From positions 1,550,001 to 1,614,000 of the forward strand of contig NZ_CP011273.1 in the NCBI RefSeq assembly GCF_001610895.1: a stretch of DNA of 64,000 bases, in the 5' to 3' direction. The position numbers were made by a program, and so were the translations under genes. The notes beneath the pieces are model-generated. The model saw nothing but the letters and a program-made list of their open reading frames with translations. It did no database searches and was not told the DNA's origin. The stretch comes from Planctomyces sp. SH-PL62 (GTDB taxonomy: Bacteria > Planctomycetota > Planctomycetia > Isosphaerales > Isosphaeraceae). Each line of letters begins with the position of its first letter. Within the stretch, counting starts at the first letter, position 1. Shown piece after piece: positions 25,601-33,885 of the stretch.

Positions 25601-27976
25601 GAATCGCTCGTCCCCCGCCGTGCCGACGACGGCCAGGGCCGCCGTCCCGAAACCGACCATCGCGATCGAGGCGACCCCGCTGTAGGTGACGGTCGGGGCG
25701 GAGGTCTCGGCGATGGTCCCCAGCGCCAGATTGAGGGTCGTGGCCAGGCCCACGCGGGAGGTGTACGTCAGGTGGTCCGCGTCGGCCGGCGGCCCGCCGT
25801 CGACGGTGATCGAGGTCAATCCCGTCGGCGTGGACGCGTTCTGGAGCGCGACGGCGTCGGTCCCTCCGAGCGCCTGGATGTTGAGGTTCGCCTTGTTGGC
25901 GAAGGTGATCGACTCGAAGCCGTTCACCGCCACACGCCCCCAGTTGGAGTTCATGAGGCTGGCGGTGTAGGTGATCGCGTCGTCGCCGTTCGTGCCGTAG
26001 ACGGTGAGAGTCGCGGCCGGGATGAAAGCGAAGAGAGGTTCCAGGTTCGCGAAAGCGATCCGCATCAGGGCGTCGTCGAACACGTCCTCATAGGCCAGCC
26101 GGCCCTGATCCGGGTTGGGGCCGGGGGTGTAGATCAGTTCGTCGACGGACGTCGCCGGCGAGCCCGACATGGTCAGGCTGTCCGAGCCGGCTCCGCCGTC
26201 ATACGTGATCGGAATGAAGATCAGGTCCGTGGAGGCGTCGATGGAGAGGCTGTCGTCGCCCCCCCTGGCGTCGAAGAGGATCGCGGCCACGTCTTCGAGG
26301 AGCAGCGGGACGATGGAAACCCCCGCGACCGTCCCGGTGACGCGGACGTCGGCGTCGGCGGGGTTCGAAGCCGTGAACGAATCGGCGGCGCCGGAGCCGA
26401 CGACCGAAACGTCGACCAGGTCGGTCAGCCGAACGCCCCCGTCGGACTCGAATCCCTCAAGATTGAAGGTCGTCGCCCCGACGATGATCACGTTGTTCGA
26501 CGGGGTGTACGTGGCGGACGCGGCCCCCTTGCCGTCGACGACCAGACTGTCGGTGCCGGATCCGCCCCGGACGGTGACGACGGTGTTCAGGTCGCCGTCC
26601 AGGACGAGCCGATCGTCGCCCGCGGCCGCGTCGATCACCAGCGGCTTCGTCAGGTCGATCAGGTACGAATACGACGTCCCCGTCGTCCCCGGGATCGTGA
26701 TCGGGGTGGTGTAGTCGTCGTTGAAGAAGGGCTGGACCACGACCTGGCCCATCGACGGGCCGATCTTCGTGATCGTGATGATGTCGTGCGCGGCGCTGCC
26801 GGTGACGTACTCCATCGCGGAGGCGCCCACCTCCGGGTCCGCCGCCAAATGGTCGTACGGGTTCGGCGTCGTGTTCAGGACGGCGGGGTCCGTGTTCCCG
26901 TCGCCCCGGATCATCGGGAGTCGGGAGATGACGTTGGAGTCCTCACGATTCCTGAGGTAGGACATCACCTCGGACTTGCTGTAGAGGTCCCAAAGGGGGC
27001 CGTCGACGCCGAGGCCCGGCGGCGGCGGATCGCTCGAGTCCTGGCGGTAGACGTGCCGGAACCCGAGCAGGTGCCCCGCCTCGTGGACGATGACGTCTCC
27101 AAGCCGCTCGGCCGAGAGGTCGTCGTCGCGAAGCAGCGTGAACGCCGAGCCCTCGTGTTGATTCGTACTGCCGATGTCCAGGCTGTTGGCGATCCCGCCG
27201 TAGCCGTTATCGGGGAATCGCTGCGGATTCGTCGTGTCGTCGTCGGTCGTGCCGCCGATCAGGGCCTGGACGATGAACATGTAACTGTCGTTGTGCTTGG
27301 ACGTGGCGTTGTTGGCGGCCAGCGTCCGCGAGACGTCGTCGAGGTTGGCCGCCGCCCGGACCTCATTTCCCTCGATCATCGTCGTGGCGGACGTCAGTTC
27401 CACCACGGTCACGTCGAAGGGCGCCAGCATCTGACGCACGTGCACGCTGATCGCGGCCCGGAAACTCGCCGCGTCGGTGCCGTAGAGGGTGTCGAACGCG
27501 GTGAGCTGCACCGAGGCGCCGGAATCGAAGGTGCCGTCCGGCCCGTCGAGCTGCGGCCCGTTGATGTTCACGCCGCCGGCGACGTCGTGGCTGTTGATCT
27601 GGCCGGCGTCGATCCCGTCGAGTACGCCGCTGGGGAACAGGTCCCCATAATCGAGATACAACATGCTCGTCAGAAGTCGCCTGGCTTCCAGCGACTCCAC
27701 CGTCGCGAGGGTCAGGCCGAAGGCTCCCGCGCGTCGACCGCCGCGAGCCGCGCGATTCCGAGCCGCACTCCGCCTGCGCCCTCCCTCGGAAATCGGTCGA
27801 GATCCGGACACCTTGATCCCGCGAGATCCCCCCGAGCCGACCTCGGCCCCGGAGATCCCTCCGACCATCGGGACGACGAATAGATCGAGGGACTCGATTT
27901 CGACGCGCTTGATCGTCGCCGAGGAACGACGATCCTCTCCCAACTCGGCCCGCTTTCGACGCCATGATCCAGCCAT
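22634..27976 (-). CDS. giant RTX-repeat protein with metzincin-type zinc protease domain
   Basis: A 1780-residue predicted surface or secreted protein. The N-terminus is Arg-rich and carries VESLEARRLLT at residues 93-103, resembling the LEPR-XLL motif. A zinc metalloprotease domain follows (about 105-380): HEAGHLLGFRH at 298-308 supplies three His ligands and the catalytic Glu, and SEVMSYL near 336 is the Met-turn, the metzincin arrangement. Residues about 430-880 are beta-rich repeats with DAAAGDDRLVLDGD-like turns. RTX nonapeptides (GGxGxDxUx, calcium-binding) form a block at about 885-980 and a long one at about 1130-1680. A Pro-rich C-terminus ends it. GGAGGAG precedes ATG 27976. Typical RTX proteins leave through type I secretion; no such transporter is adjacent. 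The substrate is unknown. Confidence 0.88.
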   Translation of the reverse strand: MAGSWRRKRAELGEDRRSSATIKRVEIESLDLFVVPMVGGISGAEVGSGGSRGIKVSGSRPISEGGRRRSAARNRAARGGRRAGAFGLTLATVESLEARRLLTSMLYLDYGDLFPSGVLDGIDAGQINSHDVAGGVNINGPQLDGPDGTFDSGASVQLTAFDTLYGTDAASFRAAISVHVRQMLAPFDVTVVELTSATTMIEGNEVRAAANLDDVSRTLAANNATSKHNDSYMFIVQALIGGTTDDDTTNPQRFPDNGYGGIANSLDIGSTNQHEGSAFTLLRDDDLSAERLGDVIVHEAGHLLGFRHVYRQDSSDPPPPGLGVDGPLWDLYSKSEVMSYLRNREDSNVISRLPMIRGDGNTDPAVLNTTPNPYDHLAADPEVGASAMEYVTGSAAHDIITITKIGPSMGQVVVQPFFNDDYTTPITIPGTTGTSYSYLIDLTKPLVIDAAAGDDRLVLDGDLNTVVTVRGGSGTDSLVVDGKGAASATYTPSNNVIIVGATTFNLEGFESDGGVRLTDLVDVSVVGSGAADSFTASNPADADVRVTGTVAGVSIVPLLLEDVAAILFDARGGDDSLSIDASTDLIFIPITYDGGAGSDSLTMSGSPATSVDELIYTPGPNPDQGRLAYEDVFDDALMRIAFANLEPLFAFIPAATLTVYGTNGDDAITYTASLMNSNWGRVAVNGFESITFANKANLNIQALGGTDAVALQNASTPTGLTSITVDGGPPADADHLTYTSRVGLATTLNLALGTIAETSAPTVTYSGVASIAMVGFGTAALAVVGTAGDERFEVTGPITGSGRVTTVDTIPTVSFNGYRGGLTADGALGFDTVRLVGGDGPTQVTSAGNVVTIDGMPVTLAGGIERLEVETRGGNDAVTLGLAIAGLFVYVDAGDGNDVVTLSGSTTAAEIRGGMGDDTLTGGDGNDRIEGGPGNDVLTGGRGSDQMFGGAGSDRFVWNNGDGSDVIEGGGGNDVVRVFGAPAAGNDFLVQANGTRVLFRRTNLGLFALDIGAVEQLDVTGSNASDSFVVGDLRDTDLRRVNVDLGADAVRDLVVVGGTSLGDVIGVTSPSAGVVDVQQSQNARVVISNSSANCPLQPGDDVLTINAGQGDDSIQASMGVEEEIGLIVYAGDGDDFVRANGRLFGEAGNDRLEGAGGDCPLFIDGGAGNDSICGNDGVDVLLGGLGNDSIWGAGGNDYIDGGAGRDRLAGNDGHDVIEGGIGSDVILGGAGDDKLSGGDGDDVILGDADSDCGSTVIYKIGAGQGNDYIDGGAGDDTLNGDAGYDVIFGGDGDDLIGVLSYQGLAFGEDDIDVILGGAGDDRISGGAGADVIDGGDGDDTIFGDEDADQIYGGPGDDVLEGGIGDDRIEGGLGADRISGGDGDDLIAGQEGDDIISGDAGNDQIDGGDGADQIDGGDGDDRIWGSAGDDVIRGGAGNDTIDAGTGADLVMGQDGDDVILGGEGDDRIWAGAGDDVVHGGLGADFIYGGAGRDRLCGGLDDGEPGDPTTDGNDYIEGGDDDDVLVGDAGDDTLLGGSGSDQIWGSVGNDSLSGGDGDDFLVGGDGDDFIDAGNGADVAWGLAGNDVIWGGFGNDLLYGGDGDDVILGGTPETANVVHAPRDPSLPNDGADVIYGGLGDDQVDGGNGDNVLDAGDDGIREIVLGGFGNDIGYSHQRTDPRTYDVMALDGGQNHDFHGGGLFEVPPPEEVCDFVTFVIPASAYTGWQERHDGVVVAHPPRRPNRSGPARVQLNGKAPLTKPSPFAGRQALIQSVGVGRRPGKA

Positions 27977-28732
27977 GCGTGGTCTCCTCCAGATGAGTAT
28001 TCGAGGCCGGTGCACCAGGCTTGACGCCCTCGAATTCAGGTGCCAAGAGCTGCAACGGACCGGGAAGGCGAATCGATTGCGGAACATGCGGGACTTACGA
28101 AGTCTGAATAGGGATCTAGCACCCGCGCGACACCGGATATTTAGGATTACTGGGGTATTGAGTCATGTCAATATTCCTCTCGACGATTCCTGTGTTTTAT
28201 ATTTCATAGAACCCTCTTTCGTTACACTGAAACACTCGCTTTCGGGGTCACCCGTCTGGCGTCGTATCGATACGGGGCCAACCGAAAGGCCTTTCGAGGC
28301 CAAACCCCACCATCCCAGGGAGGTGGTCGATCTCATTTCACATCGAGACGACCTCCAAACGCACGAACTCGGACATGTCCGGTCACGGCCTGGGCGAGCC
28401 GTCCCGAGTGGGCCGGCCCGCGGGCAGGGGCGAGACGATGAGATCCGATCGCACCCTCGATCTCGCCGGGTAGTCGATCGTGATTCCGCGGGGCTGAGGG
28501 GCCGTGGAGGCTTACAAGATGGTGCCGGGGCGACGGGCTGCAGGGGCCGACGTCGTGGAGAACCGTCCTCAGACTTTCCGGGTGATCTTGAAGTGGAGGG
28601 GCCCGGGCAGCGATAATTGAACCTTCGTCAGAACGAGCGCGACGTGCGGAGACGACGCGGCCCTATCGCAGCCAGCGGGTCGGCTGAAGTCCAGATCAAG
28701 GACCGGCCGACGCGGGAGGATTCAAGCCAGAG
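27977..28732. other. 756-base gene-free divergent promoter region
   Basis: Separates the RTX gene (minus) from the arginine decarboxylase gene (plus). The part at about 28120-28260 is markedly AT-rich and contains the proposed RTX promoter; the rest is ordinary GC-rich DNA. A frame open across it on the plus strand shows no protein features. Confidence 0.55.
28144..28171 (-). promoter_or_regulatory. candidate promoter of the RTX protease gene
   Basis: On the minus strand TTGACA (28171-28166), a 16-base spacer and TAATCC (28149-28144) match the sigma-70 pattern. It would give a 5' leader of about 160 bases. It lies in the AT-rich part of the divergent region. Confidence 0.5.
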
Positions 28733-29278
28733 ATGTACGTACCAGCGAAGCTGTTCTTCACCAAGGGAGTCGGTACTCACCGCGAAAAATTGACCAGCTT
28801 CGAGCTGGCGCTTCGGGACGCCCAGATCGCCTGCTACAACCTGGTGAGGGTCTCCAGCATCTTCCCGCCGCGCTGCGAAGAAGTCACGATCGAGGAGGGG
28901 CTCAAGGAACTGAGTCCCGGCCAGATCGTCCACGTGGTCATCAGCGAGTGCGCCTCGGCCGAGCCTAATCGTCTGGTGGCGTCGAGCGTCGGGGTCGCCA
29001 TCCCGCGCGACCGCGATCAGTTCGGCTACCTGTCCGAGCACCACGCCTACGGGCAGACCGCCAAGACGGCCGCCGATTACGCCGAGGACCTCGCCGCCGA
29101 AATGCTGGCGACGATCCTGGGAGTCGAGTTCAACCCGAACAGCTCGTGGGACGAGAAGCGGGAACTCTGGAAGATCGCCGACGTCATCTACAAGACGAAG
29201 GAAGTCACCCAGACCGCCGTCGGCCACAAGGACGGCCTCTGGACGACCGTGATCGCGGCCGCCGTCCTCCTCCCCTGA
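28733..29278 (+). CDS. pyruvoyl-dependent arginine decarboxylase
   Basis: Decarboxylates arginine to agmatine, feeding polyamine synthesis or acid resistance; cytosolic. The 181-residue proenzyme self-cleaves at a Ser to create the pyruvoyl group. The cleavage motif [11 protein letters not shown] (residues about 37-47) is present with the Ser-Ser pair. Other family marks are [31 protein letters not shown] and the acidic helix [20 protein letters not shown]. Length fits archaeal and planctomycete members. The start at 28733 has only a weak ribosome-binding site. It is 58 bases upstream of the tsaC-type gene and may be co-transcribed. Confidence 0.9.
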   Translation: MYVPAKLFFTKGVGTHREKLTSFELALRDAQIACYNLVRVSSIFPPRCEEVTIEEGLKELSPGQIVHVVISECASAEPNRLVASSVGVAIPRDRDQFGYLSEHHAYGQTAKTAADYAEDLAAEMLATILGVEFNPNSSWDEKRELWKIADVIYKTKEVTQTAVGHKDGLWTTVIAAAVLLP

Positions 29279-29336
29279 GTCGGCCCCGCCGTTCTTCTTG
29301 GATTCGGACTCTCGACCCCGCGCAGGCCCCATCGCC

Positions 29337-30347
29337 GTGATCAAAACGCGGGTCGTCGCCGTGGCTCCCAGGGAGCCCGATCCTGAAGTGCTATCCGAGG
29401 CCGCCGCCGTCCTTCTCGGCGGCGGCCTCGTCGCGTTCGCGACCGAGACGGTCTACGGCCTCGGCGCCGTCGCCACCGACGCCGACGCCGTCCTGGGGAT
29501 CTTCCGCGCCAAGGGCCGGCCCTCGAACAACCCCTTGATCGTCCACGTGGCCGACATCGCCCAGGCTCGCGGGTTCGCGCTCGATTGGGACGACCGGGCG
29601 GAAGTCCTGGCCCGACGCTTTTGGCCCGGACCTCTGACCCTCGTCCTCCCTCGGACCGAGGCGATCCCCGACATCGTCGCGGGGGGCGGCCCGACCGTGG
29701 GACTTCGCGTCCCCGCGCCGACGGTCGCGCGCCGGCTGATCGAGTGCGTCGGGCTCCCCCTGGCCGCACCGAGCGCCAACCGATCGAATCGGATCTCGCC
29801 GACCCGCGCGGAGCATGTCCTGGCCGACCTGGACGGGCGGGTCCACTTGATCCTCGACAGCGGCCCGACGACCCTGGGCCTGGAATCCACGGTCCTCGAC
29901 CTGGCCAGCGACCCGCCCGCCATCCTTCGACCCGGCCCGATCGGCCGCGAGACGCTTTCCGCAGCCCTGCAAACGTCGATCGCCGCCCCGCGACGAGCCT
30001 TGCGCGAGCAGGAGTCGGGACCGTTGCCGAGCCCTGGCCAGCTCTCCGTCCACTACGCGCCACGGACCCATGCGATCCGGGTCGAGTCGCCGGAAGCATT
30101 GGCCCGCATCGACTGGCCCGCTCGCGCGGGACTGCTGGCGTTCGTACCGATCGCGGTCGGAGCGACTCCCGAGGGGGTGGAGCGGCGGATTCTCGCCGAG
30201 CCCGAGTCCGCGGCGAGGGGGTTCTACGACGCCCTTCACGAACTCGACGACCGGCGACTCGACCTGATCGTCACGGTCGAGCCGCCGGCCGGGGAAGAGT
30301 GGGACGCGGTCCGCGACCGGCTGTCGCGGGCGACGCTCCCTTATTAG
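29337..30347 (+). CDS. L-threonylcarbamoyladenylate synthase (Sua5/TsaC type)
   Basis: Makes threonylcarbamoyl-AMP from threonine, bicarbonate and ATP for the t6A37 modification of ANN-decoding tRNAs. The YrdC-like domain (about residues 10-205) shows VAFATETVYGLGA, FRAKGRPSNNPLIVHV with the KxR/SNNPL substrate loop, FWPGPLTLVL, VGLRVPAP and APSANRSNRISPT. The C-terminal Sua5 domain (to 336) begins after SPGQLSVHYAPRT, so this is the long form. GTG 29337 is my start; a TTG at 29298 is in frame. The last four bases overlap the end of ruvB on the other strand. Confidence 0.92.
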   Translation: MIKTRVVAVAPREPDPEVLSEAAAVLLGGGLVAFATETVYGLGAVATDADAVLGIFRAKGRPSNNPLIVHVADIAQARGFALDWDDRAEVLARRFWPGPLTLVLPRTEAIPDIVAGGGPTVGLRVPAPTVARRLIECVGLPLAAPSANRSNRISPTRAEHVLADLDGRVHLILDSGPTTLGLESTVLDLASDPPAILRPGPIGRETLSAALQTSIAAPRRALREQESGPLPSPGQLSVHYAPRTHAIRVESPEALARIDWPARAGLLAFVPIAVGATPEGVERRILAEPESAARGFYDALHELDDRRLDLIVTVEPPAGEEWDAVRDRLSRATLPY

Positions 30348-31450
30348 AGGAACAGCCGGCGCTGGCCTTCCAGGATGTCGTCCATCACGTCTCGCTGGGG
30401 TTCGGCCATTCCGAGGTGGCGATAGGCGGCCGAGGTCGCCACGCGCCCGCGAGGGGTCCGCACGACGAACTCGCGACGGAGGAGGAAGGGCTCGACCTCG
30501 TCGCGGATGGTGTCGACCGACAGCGTCATCGTCGCGGCGAGGGCCTCGGCGCCGGTCGGCCCCCCCTTGAAGACGCGGATCAGGGTGTCGAGGTAGCGGC
30601 GGTCCTGCTTGTCCATCCCCTCGGAGTCGATCTCCTGCATGTCGAGAGCGTCGCGGGCGACGGTCAGGTCGATGGAGCCGTCGGCGCGTGCTATGGCGTA
30701 GTCGCGCACCCAGCGGAGCCGGGCGTTGGCGATCCGGGGGGTGCCCCGGCTGCGTTCCGCCAGCTCCCAGGCCGCGTCCTCGCTGATCGTCGCGCGCATC
30801 TTGGCGGCGTTGATGGTGATGATCCGGGCGAGGTCGTCGGGGTCGTAGAATTCGAGATGCTCGTGCATGTGGAACCGCTCGCGGAGCGGGGCCGAGAGCA
30901 TGCCGCTGCGAGTCGTCGCGCCGATGATCGTGAACCGCTTCAGGGGCAGGTTGATCGTCCGGGCCGCCATCCCCTCGCCCAGGACGACGTCGACGCGGAA
31001 ATCCTCCATCACGGGGTAGATGAACTCCTCGACCGCGCGGGGCAGACGATGGATCTCGTCGATGAAGAGGATGGAGCCCTCGGCCGCGTTGGTCAGGTAC
31101 GGCATCACGTCCATCTTCTTGTCGAGGGACGCGCCGCTGGTCAGGTTCAGCTCGACGCCCAGCTCATTGTGGAGCACGCCGGCGAACGTCGTCTTGCCCA
31201 GCCCGGGGGGGCCGTCGAAGAGAATGTGGGGCAAGGGCTCGCCGCGCTTCTTGGCGGCGGCCAGCGCGATGGAGAGCCGTTCGGCCACGGCGCGCTGGCC
31301 GATGATCTCGGAGAGCCGCTGAGGGCGCAGCTTCTCCTCGACCGCGTCGACCGGCAGGGCCGCCGCCGGGCCGGCGGCCGTCGTGTCCGCCTCGGGCCTG
31401 GGCTCGCGGTCGTCGCCCGACTTCCCCTTGATCTTCACTTCTCTCGCCAT
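30344..31450 (-). CDS. ruvB: Holliday junction branch migration helicase RuvB
   Basis: The AAA+ motor of RuvABC, driving branch migration of recombination intermediates. The 368-residue protein has a charged N-terminal extension, then LRPQRLSEIIGQ, Walker A GPPGLGKTT, Walker B SILFIDEIHRL, sensor 1 IIGATTRSGMLS, the arginine-finger region LRERFHMHEHLEFY, sensor 2 GTPRIANARLRWV and the winged-helix end (RTPRGRVATSAAYRHLG). GAGAGGGA precedes the ATG. It follows ruvA by 43 bases in the classic order. Confidence 0.97.
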   Translation of the reverse strand: MAREVKIKGKSGDDREPRPEADTTAAGPAAALPVDAVEEKLRPQRLSEIIGQRAVAERLSIALAAAKKRGEPLPHILFDGPPGLGKTTFAGVLHNELGVELNLTSGASLDKKMDVMPYLTNAAEGSILFIDEIHRLPRAVEEFIYPVMEDFRVDVVLGEGMAARTINLPLKRFTIIGATTRSGMLSAPLRERFHMHEHLEFYDPDDLARIITINAAKMRATISEDAAWELAERSRGTPRIANARLRWVRDYAIARADGSIDLTVARDALDMQEIDSEGMDKQDRRYLDTLIRVFKGGPTGAEALAATMTLSVDTIRDEVEPFLLRREFVVRTPRGRVATSAAYRHLGMAEPQRDVMDDILEGQRRLFL

Positions 31451-31493
31451 GGCGTGGTCCCTCTCACCGCCTGGGGCGGGGCCGGAGGCCGGC

Positions 31494-32144
31494 TCAATCC
31501 TTGTCCTGCTGGTAGATCGCTTCGATCATATCGGGCACCGACTTGAACTTCTTCTTCCCCGCGAGCGCCCGGTCGATGGCGGCGCGGGCCTGCATCTCCG
31601 AATGCCCCACCGAGAGGAGCAGGGCGTAGACGTCGCTCACCACGTCGGGCGCGGCGTTCTCGGCCTTGCCGTTGGTCGGGGCCGGGGGCGCGGCCTTGCC
31701 GTCGGGTCCCACGATCAGGGCGTAGATGCCCACCTTCCGGCGGAGCTTGGCGACGATCCGCTCGGCCATCGCCTCGCCGATGCCCGGGAAGGTGGCCAGC
31801 ATCTTCACGTCCTGCTCCTGGATCGTTCGGGCGATCTCGCGCACCGGCCGGACCATCGCCCGAAGCGCCTTGCGCACCCCCACGCCGTCCACCGAGCAGA
31901 AGGTGTCGAAGAACTCGCGATCGACCGTCGACAGGAAGCCGATCAGCCGGGGGTTCATCCGCCCCCCCATCGCCTGGCCTTCGATGAAGAACGTGGTGTG
32001 GAGCGTGATCGCCTCCCCCACCTTCCCTTGCACCTGCCTCCGCGTGTGCTCGGGGATCAGGACCTCCAGCTCGAACGGGTCGACCGCCAGGGTCAGACTC
32101 TCTTCGGCCACCGCGCGGAGAACGCCTTGAATCTGAGTGATCAC
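31494..32144 (-). CDS. ruvA: Holliday junction-binding protein RuvA
   Basis: Tetrameric junction-binding subunit that loads RuvB. The 216-residue product has the N-terminal OB fold (MITQIQGVLRAVAEESLTLAV, GEAITLHTTFFI), the tandem helix-hairpin-helix region (FCSVDGVGVRKALRAM; ATFPGIGEAMAERIVAKLR) and, after an Ala/Pro linker, the C-terminal domain III (ALLLSVGHSEMQARAAIDRAL) that contacts RuvB. The start codon is GTG with GAGGGG upstream. It is the first gene of a ruvAB operon; about 1 kb of gene-free DNA lies before it. Confidence 0.95.
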   Translation of the reverse strand: MITQIQGVLRAVAEESLTLAVDPFELEVLIPEHTRRQVQGKVGEAITLHTTFFIEGQAMGGRMNPRLIGFLSTVDREFFDTFCSVDGVGVRKALRAMVRPVREIARTIQEQDVKMLATFPGIGEAMAERIVAKLRRKVGIYALIVGPDGKAAPPAPTNGKAENAAPDVVSDVYALLLSVGHSEMQARAAIDRALAGKKKFKSVPDMIEAIYQQDKD

Positions 32145-33182
32145 CAGAGCCCCTCGCCCCTGACATCGCCTGTGTGTTTTTGTTCAGTAATTGTAGTCGA
32201 CGCCCGCCGCGCGGGCAAGACAGTATTTCCCAAGCTTCCCCCGGCTGGCGGCGCCATCCCGAGGGGCGCCGTCGACCTGATCGATTGTGGCGATCGCGGA
32301 GTGGTTCGGGAAGCGCGATCGACGCCGCGCCCGTCCTCCGTCCGGGGCTTCGATCGTCGAGACGACCGCGGCGCATCGAAGTGGATTCGACGACGATCGC
32401 GGACCCGCCGCAGCTCGCCGTCTCGGCCGACTCGGGGGTGGCGGAGTGTCCGGGCTCCGCGTCGTCGTGGTCCCTCCAGGCGACCGACGAGGCGCGCCGG
32501 CTTCAGGTCGACCGACCGAAGGGCGCCGCCTCGCGTGGGCCTTCGCTCGACCGATGCGGCGCTCGTCGCTCTCGCGATCGCGCGTCGCCCAGGACCTCGG
32601 CGGTCGTCCCACGTCGGCTCCAGATGATGAGCCGCGCGACCCGCGCTGAGGACTCCGAAGACCACCGGCGTCGGGGCGACCCGGGGCGCGCGACGGCGCG
32701 TCGCGAACCGACGATCGCGCGCCCCTCGCGCTCGTCGCGTCGTCACATGGCAGGGCCGGACCATCATCGATACGAGTCCTCTCGACCCCCGGACGCGCGC
32801 CCGTCGTCGCTCCGGCGCGGCTCCGAGCGCCCCTCTCCTCGACGCTCCCCTCCGGGACCTCGCCCGGCGCTCGATGTCGGCCGATCAGCGCGCGGGCCCG
32901 CTGCGCGCGTTCGACGCAGACCCAGTGTTTCATGCGGGGAAACGCTTACGAATCGTCGTGTCTAAATACGTACATAACCATCACGGATACCGTGCAAGAG
33001 GACCAGACTACGCTGATGCGAAGGCCGAGGCAGGCCGAAAAACCCGAAAATTCCCGGAAAAAACGGCGGTTTCCGCTGATCTTCCCCTTCCACTCGGTCG
33101 AGGATTTGGTAGTAATTGGCGCAGGGACCGATCAATGAGAGAAGGTCCGTCACGAGAACATGTCTGACGACGAGGTGCCCCG
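32145..33182. other. about 1 kb gene-free region between ruvA and the histone-like gene
   Basis: Overlapping Arg/Ser/Pro-rich open frames cover both strands, with no family motif or plausible start. The last 250 bases (from about 32930) are more AT-rich and include a small perfect hairpin (CACGG, ATA, CCGTG at 32982-32994). They probably hold the promoter of the histone-like gene. A non-coding RNA cannot be excluded. Confidence 0.5.
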
Positions 33183-33626
33183 ATGGCCACGAAGAAAGCG
33201 ACACCCAAGAGCAGCGCCCCCAAGGCCGCCCCCAAGAAGGCCGCCGCTCCGAAGGCGGTCGAGAAGGCCGAGAAGGCCATGGCCCCCAAGGCCGCCCCCA
33301 AGAAGGCCGCCGCCCCCGCCGCGAAGGCCGCCGCGCCGAAGGCCGCCGCCCCCGCCGCCAAGGCCGCCGCGCCGAAGAAGGCCGCCCCCAAGAAGGCGCC
33401 CGCCATCAAGCTGACCGACTCCCAGGCGAACCTCCTGAAGGAGATCAGCGGCGCCAGCGAGGCCGGCCTCACCGCGACCAAGAAGCTTCAGAAGCAGCTC
33501 GACGGCCTCCAGGCCAAGAAGCTGATCAAGAAGGGCAAGAAGGAAGGCGACTTCTTCAAGTACCACGTCACGAAGATCGGCGCGAAGCACCTCGCCTCCG
33601 GGACCGCCTCGGGCGCCTCGGCCTGA
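33183..33626 (+). CDS. histone H1-like lysine/alanine-rich nucleoid protein
   Basis: A 147-residue strongly basic protein. Residues 1 to about 75 are PKKAA/PAAKAA-type repeats like the tails of eukaryotic histone H1 and bacterial Hc1/AlgP-like proteins, expected to bind and condense DNA. Residues about 76-140 (LTDSQANLLKEISGASEAGL ... FFKYHVTKIGAKHLA) look like a small folded helical or winged-helix module, with two helices, a Lys-rich turn and a beta hairpin. GAGGT lies six bases before ATG 33183. Planctomycetes have compact nucleoids, which fits. No enzymatic role is expected. It stands alone after a gene-free stretch of 1 kb. Confidence 0.85.
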   Translation: MATKKATPKSSAPKAAPKKAAAPKAVEKAEKAMAPKAAPKKAAAPAAKAAAPKAAAPAAKAAAPKKAAPKKAPAIKLTDSQANLLKEISGASEAGLTATKKLQKQLDGLQAKKLIKKGKKEGDFFKYHVTKIGAKHLASGTASGASA

Positions 33627-33885
33627 ACGAAGGCCGCGCGCGAAGCGACGTGAACGGGCCGAGTCCGCATCCGAGACGGGCTACGGCCCTTTTTGCTGCG
33701 CGGCGATCGTCGGCCGTCCCGGCGGCGCGGCAAGGCCTGCGCAAGCCGCTCTTGGCGGGACGACCGATCCCCGCTATGATCCCCGCGCCTCGCCGCCTCG
33801 CGCGGCCCCGGGCGCGCCTTCGGGCTCGACGCCGGGTCGAGCGCGTCACCGACTCCCGACCTTCGCCGAAGGATGGTCTCCGATC

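Noticed and set aside
23129-27883. A 1584-residue open frame on the plus strand opposite the RTX gene
   Set aside because: It is the antisense reading of GGxGxDxUx codons (monotonous V-V-A-V-A-A patterns), has no start signal or family motif, and the minus frame encodes the clear zinc site and RTX repeats.
32174-32965. Possible proteins of about 250 residues on both strands between ruvA and the H1-like gene
   Set aside because: Arg/Ser/Pro-rich with no motifs, no ribosome-binding site and competing frames on both strands.
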